A stretch of DNA of 37,504 nucleotides, taken from assembly GCA_021838945.1 (NCBI GenBank), contig JAKCCH010000020.1, positions 1 to 37,504 on the forward strand. The letters run 5' to 3'. The DNA comes from Actinomycetes bacterium (GTDB lineage Bacteria; Actinomycetota; Acidimicrobiia; Acidimicrobiales; Bog-793). The first letter of the stretch is position 1. Each line of letters opens with the position of its first letter. Positions 1 through 6,710 of the stretch are shown piece by piece. The notes beneath the pieces were generated by a model. The model was not told the DNA's origin. It made no database searches and worked only from the letters and a program-made list of their open reading frames with translations. A program made the translations under genes and the position numbers.

Positions 1-75
1 TATAGCAGTGATGACGAGGCCAAAAGGGCCGAAGTCCTCTGCACGCGAGATCAACGACCGAAGAGACTCGGCGTC

Positions 76-378
76 ATGAGACGCGCACGTCATGGCCTGC
101 TCGCCGCGGGGATCGTGATCGGCGGCGGCATCCTCCTCGGGCGACTCCTCGGCTACAAGATGGGCGGCAACGTCGTCGTACGATGCCGGCGGGACCACCT
201 CTTCACCACGATCTGGATCCCCGGTGTCCATCTCAAGGAGATCGATCTCGGCATCGCGAGGATCCAGCACTGCCCCGTCGGTGGACACTGGTCGCTCGTC
301 ACGCCGGTCAAGGACTCGGCCCTCACTCCTGAGCAGCTTGCAGATGCTCACGCGCACCACGATCTGCGCGTCCCGTGA
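76..378 (+). CDS. small conserved membrane-anchored protein, function unknown
   Basis: A 100-residue protein. Residues about 8-25 are a Gly/Ile/Leu-rich segment that could be one membrane anchor or an uncleaved signal. The rest is a soluble domain with Cys37, Cys66 and several His and Trp residues, containing the phrases CRRDHLFTTIWIPG and HCPVGGHWSLV. I recall proteins with this layout in many actinobacteria, always without a known function. The two Cys and nearby His could bind a metal, but only as a guess. The ATG at 76 has no clear Shine-Dalgarno sequence. The gene faces the end of cwlM across a 262-base gap and is followed at 401-419 by a small hairpin. It is confident as a coding region because the sequence is protein-like and its overlapping frames are low-complexity. 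Confidence 0.72.
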   Translation: MRRARHGLLAAGIVIGGGILLGRLLGYKMGGNVVVRCRRDHLFTTIWIPGVHLKEIDLGIARIQHCPVGGHWSLVTPVKDSALTPEQLADAHAHHDLRVP

Positions 379-400
379 CACGGTGACCCCGAGACGGCCT

Positions 401-419
401 CGTGCGCGGTCCCCGCACG
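401..419 (+). terminator. short hairpin after the first gene
   Basis: CGTGCG (401-406) and CGCACG (414-419) form a 6-bp stem with a 7-base loop, 22 bases after the stop of the gene at 76-378. There is no T-tract. It may be a weak terminator. Confidence 0.35.
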
Positions 420-471
420 GTCGCCGCACGGACAACGAGTGCAGGTCGTGGATGTCCGTCGCGGCTCCGAA

Positions 472-576
472 TCATCCACAGGTGAACCCATGCTGAAGGT
501 TCAGAGATGTGCCGGTAGCTCGACCTTCATCTGCACTCCACCGTCATCCACAACCTGTGCATGAGACTGTGGACGA
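472..576. promoter_or_regulatory. cluster of DnaA-box-like 9-mers
   Basis: Four 9-mers resemble the DnaA box (consensus TTATCCACA in general, TTGTCCACA in high-GC actinobacteria). They are TCATCCACA at 472-480 and 544-552 on plus, and TCATGCACA at 556-564 and TCGTCCACA at 568-576 on minus. Two match TTATCCACA except at position 2; the others have two mismatches. The last three start exactly 12 bases apart (544, 556, 568). They lie in the non-coding 379-640 stretch between a plus-strand gene and the end of cwlM. The stretch could be part of an origin, a DnaA-binding regulatory site, or chance. No obvious AT-rich unwinding element is visible beside it. Confidence 0.4.
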
Positions 577-640
577 GCAGCTAGCAGGCTCGCGGACGGC
601 AGTCGGCATCTCAGGAGGCCACCCGGCCGAACCCTCCGAG

Positions 641-1678
641 TCAGGTCCAGTCTTTGCCCACCCATTCGAGGAGCGCCTCGGTGATCGCAGCGGCTAGCTG
701 AGCGGTGTGCATGGCCACGACGGCAGGTTCACCAAGCTCGACCACGACGGCGGGCATGCGCGTCTGACGAAGCACGGGCAGGGCCATGCCTTCGGTTCCC
801 TCGTCGAGCAGCTCGAGCGTCCGGGTCACGCGCTCCGACACGAGCTGAGCAAGGTGCTTGCTCGGCTCGGACTCGTACCTGTACCCCCGGTAGTAGATCG
901 TGCGCACACCTTTGCGCTCGGGATCGAGGCGCAGCCCGACAAAACAGTCAGCCGATGCCACGTTCGCAGCGTGCGCTTGGTCTGACTCGTCATGGTGAGT
1001 CACCATGAGAGGTTGCGCTCCGACGCCTGCCAATGCGCGGGCAAGAGCTGCCGCCCCGGTGTGGAACCCCCCCGGTTCGCCGACGACCACTACCCGGTCG
1101 CGCAGGCTGCCTGCTGTGCTGTGGACTCGCAGCCGCTCGCGGACAGCGCTCACGAGGTCGTCTCCGCCCTTTCGCAGTGCGAGACGTGAGAGCTGCGCCA
1201 GCGTGCGCGGCCCACAGATGCCGTCGCCGGCGATTCCGATGTTGTGCTGGAAGTCCGCCAGCGCAGTCGCTGTCTGGTCGCCGAAGATCCCGTCAACGCG
1301 GCCGGGATCGAAGCCGAGGGCAGACAGTCGGCTCTGAAGCTCGGCGACGTCGTCCCCGTGCAGCATTGGTACGCGGCGATACAGCAGCCGGTCTCCGAGA
1401 CGGAATCCCGCTTCGACCACCGACGACCACGTATGACGGCCGCATACTCCATCGACACGCAGGCCTCGGTCGCGCTGAAAGCGGCGCACTGCACTTGCCG
1501 TGGCGCTTCCATAACGCCCTGACTCCGCCTCGGCGATGTCATAGCCAAGGCGCGCGAGCCGGTTCTGAAGATCGGCAACCCCGGGCCCGGAGTGTCCGAT
1601 CGAGAAGGGGAGGCCCTCGTCCCATCTGCCCCCTGCCGTCGGCGTCGATGGCGGCACTTCGTCGGGCATCAGAGTCAT
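641..1678 (-). CDS. cwlM: CwlM-like protein: two peptidoglycan-binding repeats plus degenerate amidase domain
   Basis: A protein of 345 residues from the ATG at 1678. Two PG_binding_1 repeats come first (GPGVADLQNRLARLGYD... and DDVAELQSRLSALGFD...GICGPRT), followed by a domain in the position of N-acetylmuramoyl-L-alanine amidase type 3. The catalytic motifs look lost. The usual zinc His in the PGHGG-type motif is replaced (GEPGGFHTG), and the usual S-L-H motif reads GLRLD. In mycobacteria CwlM is a cytoplasmic, non-enzymatic regulator of MurA controlled by PknB, and a regulatory role is inferred here. The context trxB-trxA-cwlM matches mycobacteria. The start is uncertain: the frame stays open to a GTG at 1909, whose extra 77 residues include a hydrophobic stretch and a CPDCC motif. 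No good ribosome site marks 1678. Confidence 0.8.
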   Translation of the reverse strand: MTLMPDEVPPSTPTAGGRWDEGLPFSIGHSGPGVADLQNRLARLGYDIAEAESGRYGSATASAVRRFQRDRGLRVDGVCGRHTWSSVVEAGFRLGDRLLYRRVPMLHGDDVAELQSRLSALGFDPGRVDGIFGDQTATALADFQHNIGIAGDGICGPRTLAQLSRLALRKGGDDLVSAVRERLRVHSTAGSLRDRVVVVGEPGGFHTGAAALARALAGVGAQPLMVTHHDESDQAHAANVASADCFVGLRLDPERKGVRTIYYRGYRYESEPSKHLAQLVSERVTRTLELLDEGTEGMALPVLRQTRMPAVVVELGEPAVVAMHTAQLAAAITEALLEWVGKDWT

Positions 1679-2000
1679 GCTAAAGCGGTCGGCAGATGTG
1701 TTGCGTACGTATGGGAAGCCGCGACCGGGCCTCGTCTCATCGAGTTGGAGGACCACGTGTCCGGGCATACCCAGACAGCAATCCGGGCATGCCCGCCGTT
1801 CCCGGGGGGCGGCCACAACATAGTCGATGATGAGCGGAAACATCAAGAAACACAACGCCTTTACAGACCAGCATGGCCTTCGAGTCGTAAGGCGCCGCAC
1901 CTGCCACACCGTCAGCGAGCGACTCGGGTGCTAGGCACCGCGTGACAGTTCTACTGTCAAATCGGTGTGCGTTCTGAAGCGGCTGCTCCGGCCGGCGAGC
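1679..2000. other. 322-base gap between trxA and cwlM
   Basis: It contains a possible upstream extension of the cwlM frame (1679-1909) and the palindrome at 1943-1959. No independent gene is convincing here. Confidence 0.5.
1943..1960 (-). promoter_or_regulatory. possible cwlM promoter with small palindrome
   Basis: TGACAG (1943-1948) and CTGTCA (1954-1959) are perfect inverted arms with a 5-base spacer. On the minus strand a consensus -35 TTGACA lies at 1960-1955, but the hexamer 17 bases on (TGCCTA, 1937-1932) is a poor -10. This could be a regulated promoter for cwlM. If so, transcription would start upstream of the alternative GTG at 1909. Confidence 0.35.
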
Positions 2001-2330
2001 TCACACGAGGTGAGGTTCGAACTCCGACAGGATCTGGTTCTTGCTCCGTGCCCCGACGATGCGGCTCGCCGGCTCGCCGTCCTTGAACAGAAGCAGGGTC
2101 GGGATCGACATGACTTGGAAGCGCTGCGCCGTGCGCGGGTTGTCGTCGACGTTCAGCTTCGCCACCTTGAGCGCGCCCTTCTTGTCGTCAGCTATCTCCT
2201 CGAGCACCGGAGCGACCATCTTGCAAGGCCCGCACCATTCTGCCCAGAAGTCGACGACGACAGGCGTGTCCGAAGCGCCGACCTCCTCGTCGAAGGTGTC
2301 ATCGCTCACCGTGATGATGTTGTCAGCCAT
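2001..2330 (-). CDS. trxA: thioredoxin
   Basis: A 109-residue classical thioredoxin. The active site WCGPC is at residues 32-36, preceded by VVVDFWAE. The cis-proline motif SIPTLLLF and the C-terminal ILSEFEPHL helix are present. It reduces protein disulfides in the cytoplasm and is re-reduced by TrxB, encoded 66 bases upstream on the same strand. The length is normal for the family. A strong AAGGAGG lies about 13 bases before the ATG at 2330. It is almost certainly co-transcribed with trxB and is the last well-coupled gene before the 322-base gap to cwlM. Confidence 0.97.
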   Translation of the reverse strand: MADNIITVSDDTFDEEVGASDTPVVVDFWAEWCGPCKMVAPVLEEIADDKKGALKVAKLNVDDNPRTAQRFQVMSIPTLLLFKDGEPASRIVGARSKNQILSEFEPHLV

Positions 2331-2396
2331 GTTGTGTCCAGGTCCTCCTTGTCGAAACGCGTCGATGGCTCCGCCCGATCCTCAGGCTCGGCGTCG

Positions 2397-3359
2397 TCAC
2401 TCGAGGCCGGCCAGGTAGCGCTCGGCGTCGATGGCTGCCATGCAGCCGGAACCGGCGGCGGTCACGGCCTGGCGATACACGTGATCCTGCACGTCACCGC
2501 AGGCGAACACACCTCGCACCGTCGTGTTCGTGCCGTCTGTGGTGATCAGATACCCGGCGCCGTCCATCTCGAGCTTGCCCTCGAAGAGCTCCGTGCTCGG
2601 TGCATGACCGATAGCGACGAACACGCCGTCGACGTCGAGCTCTCGCTCCTCACCGGTGTTGACGTCGCGGATGCGCAGGCCGGAGACGTTGTTGTCACCG
2701 AGGACGTCGACGACGACCGAGTCCCAGATGAAGTCGATCTTCTCGTTCTTGAAGGCCCGGTCCTGCATGATCTTCGAAGCGCGCAGCTCCTTGCGTCGGT
2801 GGATGATCGTGACCGAGTCGCCGAACTTCGTGAGGAACAGAGCCTCCTCGATCGCCGAGTCCCCACCGCCGATCACCGCGATCCGCTTGCCACGGAAGAA
2901 GAACCCGTCGCACGTCGCGCAGGTCGATACCCCGTAGCCGAGGAGCCTGGCCTCGTTCGGCACCCCGAGCATGAGCGAGCGGGCGCCGGTCGCGACGATG
3001 AGGGAACGGGTGGTGATGTCCGGCTCAGGAGCCTCGGGGTCTCCCGTCCAGATCCCGATCGGCGTGCGGGCGAGGTCGAGCTTCGTCGCCTTGTTCGTCA
3101 CGATCTCCGCACCGAAACGCTCCGCCTGCTCCCGCATGCTCATCATGAGCTGTGGGCCCATGATCCCGCCGGGAAAGCCCGGGAAGTTCTCCACCTCGGT
3201 GGTGAGCATGAGCTGCCCACCCGGTTGGTCGCTCGTCGAGGACGGCTCACCCTCGATCACGAGAGGGTTGAGATCAGCACGCGCCGTGTAGATCGCGGCC
3301 GTGAGCCCCGCTGGACCCGATCCGAGGATCACGACGTTCCTGGTCATCCCTGTTTCCAT
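2397..3359 (-). CDS. trxB: thioredoxin reductase (NADPH)
   Basis: About 320 residues, the usual size for low-molecular-weight bacterial TrxB. The FAD-binding GSGPAGLTAA motif is at residues 13-22 and the redox CATC in the middle (VSTCATCDGFFF). The NADPH Rossmann motif GGGDSAIEEA follows, and near the C-terminus is the second FAD motif GVFACGDVQD. It transfers electrons from NADPH to thioredoxin. I prefer the ATG at 3359 because GAGG lies 5 bases upstream; the ATG at 3347 (MTRNVV) is the other candidate. The gene follows the 154-residue membrane protein closely and precedes trxA, forming one unit read right to left. Confidence 0.96.
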   Translation of the reverse strand: METGMTRNVVILGSGPAGLTAAIYTARADLNPLVIEGEPSSTSDQPGGQLMLTTEVENFPGFPGGIMGPQLMMSMREQAERFGAEIVTNKATKLDLARTPIGIWTGDPEAPEPDITTRSLIVATGARSLMLGVPNEARLLGYGVSTCATCDGFFFRGKRIAVIGGGDSAIEEALFLTKFGDSVTIIHRRKELRASKIMQDRAFKNEKIDFIWDSVVVDVLGDNNVSGLRIRDVNTGEERELDVDGVFVAIGHAPSTELFEGKLEMDGAGYLITTDGTNTTVRGVFACGDVQDHVYRQAVTAAGSGCMAAIDAERYLAGLE

Positions 3360-3385
3360 CTCAGCCTCGCATCTCAGCACCCCCG

Positions 3386-3850
3386 CTATGAGCGGGAGTG
3401 GCGCTTCCGCGAGAGCAACAGTCCGCCGAGCCAGAAGATTCCGGCGACGACGAGATAGCTCGCCCAGACCCGCGTTCGGAACACGGGGACTTCGGTGTCG
3501 AGCACCCGGATGGCAAAGATCGCGAACAAGACGGCCATCACGACGCTGACGAAGATGGCGAGCAGCCCGAACAGGAGGTATCGGACTGCTTGGGAGACCG
3601 GTCGTACCGTCTTGTCGCGGATGATCGAGACGAGGTCCTCGACCTTGCGCGTCGCCTGCACCGGCCAGTCGCCTCCGATGGTCAGTGGCGCCTGGGCTGA
3701 AGCGGCTGACGTGTGAGGTGCCGCCTCGCCTGTGGGAGCACTGGCGGCGCCGTCCGCTGCTTTCCCACCGTTGCCGGCGCCCATCGACGAGGCGCCGAGC
3801 TCGCTCCTGCTCACACCTTCGGCCGTATCGGGAGCGCCGTCAGGAGGCAT
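3386..3850 (-). CDS. membrane protein with two transmembrane segments, unknown function
   Basis: A 154-residue protein. Residues 1-60 are Ala/Gly/Ser-rich and probably disordered. A short amphipathic stretch (about 63-88) follows, then two hydrophobic segments (about 91-113 and 129-146) and a basic tail. The helical-hairpin layout resembles small holin-like or envelope proteins, but I do not recognise a family. It opens the unit leading into trxB, only 27-39 bases away. Its start looks leaderless: TAACCT (3862-3857) is 6 bases before the ATG at 3850. In mycobacteria this position next to trxB holds sigM; this protein shows no sigma-factor features. Confidence 0.75.
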   Translation of the reverse strand: MPPDGAPDTAEGVSRSELGASSMGAGNGGKAADGAASAPTGEAAPHTSAASAQAPLTIGGDWPVQATRKVEDLVSIIRDKTVRPVSQAVRYLLFGLLAIFVSVVMAVLFAIFAIRVLDTEVPVFRTRVWASYLVVAGIFWLGGLLLSRKRHSRS

Positions 3851-3856
3851 GCGGGC

Positions 3857-3862
3857 AGGTTA
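3857..3862 (-). promoter_or_regulatory. probable -10 of a leaderless promoter for the membrane protein-trxB-trxA unit
   Basis: On the minus strand TAACCT is followed by six bases and then the ATG at 3850. This is the TANNNT-start spacing repeated elsewhere in the window. No -35 is visible. Confidence 0.45.
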
Positions 3863-3897
3863 GTGCGAGTGGCTGGTCGTACGACCGCCCGCCGGCG

Positions 3898-4737
3898 TCA
3901 TGCGACCTGGTAGCAGACGCCGATGGCGCCGGGGCCCGAGTGCGTGCCGATCACGGGGCCGATGTAGCTGACAAGGATCTTGGCCCGGTCGAAGCCTTCG
4001 GCAAGCCGATCGACGAGTACCTCGACGTCGGGCGCTGCTGCGTGTATCACGGCGAGCTGCTCGACGGGGCCTGCCTGCTTCACCTTGTCTGCGAGGTACT
4101 CGAGGGAGCGCGTGCGAGTCCGTTGCCGGGACTCCGGCTCGACGACTCCGTCACGGATCTCGATGACCGGCTTGATCGACAGCAGCGATCCGATGAGCGC
4201 TTGCGCGCTTCCGACGCGCCCTCCCTTGCGGAGGTTGTCGAGCGTGTCGAAGGTCCCGTAGACGTAGGTCTTGGCGAGCGCGTGACGGATTGCCGCCTCT
4301 ACCTGGTCGAGGGTGCTGCCTGCTTCTGCCGCCTCGAGGCCGGTGAGCACCGCCAGCCCCTCCCCCATGGTGACCGAGAGCGAGTCGATGACGACGATGG
4401 GCAGCTCGCCGGACATGGCCTCGGCGGCGGCAGCCGCGGCCTGGTACGTGGCCGAGAGCCGCGACGACAACGTGACGCAGACGACGCCGTCCGCGCCGTC
4501 GGACCTTGCCGCGGTGAACGCCTCCTGGAACGCGCCAGGCGAGGGCGCGGACGTCTCCGGCAGCACGTCGGTCTCGGCACAGTGCTGCCAAAATTCCTCC
4601 GGTGACCAGTCCCGCGTGACGGCGGGGGGCGTGTCCCCGAGCCGTACGTCGAGCTGCACGATGGCCACCTTGCGCGCAGCCATGTCTTTCGGGTCGAGAT
4701 CGGCTGCGCTGTCGGTGACGAGACGAATGCCTGCCAT
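3898..4737 (-). CDS. DegV family fatty-acid-binding protein
   Basis: A 279-residue protein with the DegV signatures in order: LVTDSAADL near the N-terminus, TSAPSPGAFQEAF at about residues 80-92, VTLSSRLSATYQAA, and VIDSLSVTMGEGL. Family members bind a fatty acid. In Firmicutes the FakB relatives present it to the FakA kinase; no fakA is visible in this window. The ATG at 4737 shares one base with the murJ stop (TGATG), so translation is probably coupled. The gene ends the DUF6049-murJ-degV unit. DegV is not part of the equivalent mycobacterial cluster, so it looks like a lineage-specific addition. Confidence 0.92.
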   Translation of the reverse strand: MAGIRLVTDSAADLDPKDMAARKVAIVQLDVRLGDTPPAVTRDWSPEEFWQHCAETDVLPETSAPSPGAFQEAFTAARSDGADGVVCVTLSSRLSATYQAAAAAAEAMSGELPIVVIDSLSVTMGEGLAVLTGLEAAEAGSTLDQVEAAIRHALAKTYVYGTFDTLDNLRKGGRVGSAQALIGSLLSIKPVIEIRDGVVEPESRQRTRTRSLEYLADKVKQAGPVEQLAVIHAAAPDVEVLVDRLAEGFDRAKILVSYIGPVIGTHSGPGAIGVCYQVA

Positions 4738-6710
4738 CACGCTCCCTTTCCGGCGGCGCGCCGCCGCCCGTCCGCAGTCTGCCAGCCAGATGCCGTGCCG
4801 GCCAGCACCGCCCCGCCGCCGTAGACGGCGAGACCGACGATCACTCCGACGAAGACCCGCTCGAGAAGGCCGATGCCGCTCGCGGACCCCACCGCGGTCG
4901 CAGCCAGCGCGACGCAGATCGCCATGAGGACGGACAGCAACAACGACCGGGCCATGTAACGGCGGACCGGCCGGCCCCCGAGGGATCCGACCTTCCTCCG
5001 CACGACCCAGAGAGCGACGAGGGCGGCGACGGAGTACGCGAGCGAGATGGAGACAGCCAAGCCCTGCGGACCGATCAGCGGCGTGAGCACGAACAACAGC
5101 AGCACGTTCAATCCGTTTTCGAGCAGGTAGAGGTAGAAGGCCGAGCGCGTGTTCCGCATCGCCTGGAGAGAGTTGACGGCGAACAGGTAGAGGCAATAGC
5201 CCGGCAGGCCCGCCCCGAGGAGGGCGAGAAGCGAGCCGGTGAGATGGACGCCACGGCTGCTCGCGTGGCCGTGAAGCAGCAGGAGCTTCATGATCGGGCC
5301 GGCAAGGACCAGGTAGCCGGCCGCGGCCGGCCAGATGCCGGCCATCATCCGCCTCATCCCGAGCCCGAAGTGGTGGGCCATCCCGTCGAGGTCGCGCGTC
5401 GTCCACCGTTGCGCGAGCTCGGGGGTCACGGCGCTCATGACGGAGACGGCGATCATGCCGAAAGGCAGCTGGAAGAAGATGAACGCGTACGAGTAGGCGG
5501 TCACGGCGCCGCCGCTCGGGTCGATGTGCACGGCGAGCGCGAGCGACACGAACAGTGCGATCTGGTTCGTGATGACAAAGCCGAGCGTCCACCCCGACAA
5601 CGAAGCGATCTCACGCACCGCCTCGTGCCGCGGCGCCCACAAGAAGCGCAACCGGATGCCGCAGCGGAACGTGCTCGGCACGAGAGCCAAAGCCTGGACC
5701 ACGACGCCGGCAGTCGTCCCGAAGCCGAGCAGGAGCATCAGGCCGGTGTCGTTCGCGACCGACGAGAGCGTCGGGTGACGTGCCGCGGCAGCGAACTCGA
5801 AGAGGATCGCGATGGCGACGAGGTTGTTGAGGACCGGTACGTAAGCCGGGAGGGTGAAGCGCCGGACGGAGTTCAGGATCGCTGTCATGAGGGAGATCGC
5901 GCCGTACGCAAGCAGCTGGAGGGCGAACATCCGCAGAAGGTCGGTCGCGACCCGCCGCTCGAGATCGATCTGGTGGTGATGAGTGCCGAGCGAGTAGAGA
6001 TCGATGATGACGGGGGCGAGCAGCACGAAGAGCACGGTTGCAGCCAGCAGGACCACGGCCGAGAGGGTGACCACCGCCGATACGGAGTCGTCGGCCTCCC
6101 CTTCGCGTTGGCGGCTCAGGCGGTCGACGAAGACGGGCACGAAGGTCGCCGACAGGATCCCGCCGAGCACGAGGTCGTGGACGATGTTCGGTGTGTTGTT
6201 GGCAAGGTTGAAAGCGTCGGAGAACCGCCCGATCCCGAGCGCGTACGCGGCGACGAGCAACCGGAGGAGCCCGGTCACGCGCGAAACGAGCGTCCCGCCC
6301 ATCATCACGGCAGTGGCGCGACCGAGCCCGCCGCGCGGGACGCGCGGTGACAGAGGAGCTCCCGCCGGCTCGTCCGGCTCGGCCGCGCCGATCGACTCCA
6401 CGAGCGGGGACAAGCTTGCCGCCGCCTCGTCCGTGCTCGAGTTGGGCCGGTCCTTTTGCGCCGGCGCGAAGCGCACCGACCCAGGCACCGAGTAGGGGTC
6501 GCTCTCGGTGACGGCGGCTCCCCGGCGTGGTTTCCGCGCAGGTGCGGGCGGCTCGGATGGCCTCGGCGGCTCACCTGCCGCCTCGGCCGCACGCTCCTTC
6601 TTGGTGTCAGCGCGGGCGAGAGAGTCGACGGAGGAGTGCTCGCGGATCGTGAAGCTCCGGGGCTGTGATCGCGAGCGCGACGAAGATGACCGGCGACCGG
6701 AGCGCCTCAT
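4737..6710 (-). CDS. murJ: MurJ/MviN lipid II flippase
   Basis: 657 residues. Residues 1 to about 125 are a Ser/Arg/Pro-rich, probably disordered cytoplasmic extension. The MurJ core begins around residue 128 (GLGRATAVMMGGTLVSRVTGLLR) with the family phrases DAFNLANNTPNIVHDLVLGG and ATFVPVF, and continues through about 14 hydrophobic segments. MurJ moves the peptidoglycan precursor lipid II across the cytoplasmic membrane. The ATG at 6710 overlaps the stop of the upstream DUF6049 gene (ATGA), which decides the start against an earlier in-frame codon at 6788. Mycobacterial MviN also carries extra cytoplasmic parts, but a C-terminal pseudokinase like theirs is not present here. Confidence 0.93.
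   Translation of the reverse strand: MRRSGRRSSSSRSRSQPRSFTIREHSSVDSLARADTKKERAAEAAGEPPRPSEPPAPARKPRRGAAVTESDPYSVPGSVRFAPAQKDRPNSSTDEAAASLSPLVESIGAAEPDEPAGAPLSPRVPRGGLGRATAVMMGGTLVSRVTGLLRLLVAAYALGIGRFSDAFNLANNTPNIVHDLVLGGILSATFVPVFVDRLSRQREGEADDSVSAVVTLSAVVLLAATVLFVLLAPVIIDLYSLGTHHHQIDLERRVATDLLRMFALQLLAYGAISLMTAILNSVRRFTLPAYVPVLNNLVAIAILFEFAAAARHPTLSSVANDTGLMLLLGFGTTAGVVVQALALVPSTFRCGIRLRFLWAPRHEAVREIASLSGWTLGFVITNQIALFVSLALAVHIDPSGGAVTAYSYAFIFFQLPFGMIAVSVMSAVTPELAQRWTTRDLDGMAHHFGLGMRRMMAGIWPAAAGYLVLAGPIMKLLLLHGHASSRGVHLTGSLLALLGAGLPGYCLYLFAVNSLQAMRNTRSAFYLYLLENGLNVLLLFVLTPLIGPQGLAVSISLAYSVAALVALWVVRRKVGSLGGRPVRRYMARSLLLSVLMAICVALAATAVGSASGIGLLERVFVGVIVGLAVYGGGAVLAGTASGWQTADGRRRAAGKGA

Noticed and set aside
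1965-3458. 497-codon open frame on plus over trxA and trxB
   Set aside because: It is the shadow of two unmistakable genes on minus, with no domain of its own.
3386-3850. Possible sigM replacement next to trxB
   Set aside because: The protein is a two-helix membrane protein with no sigma region 2 or 4 motifs.
5244-6350. 368-codon plus frame opposite murJ
   Set aside because: It is charged low-complexity sequence antisense to the conserved MurJ core.
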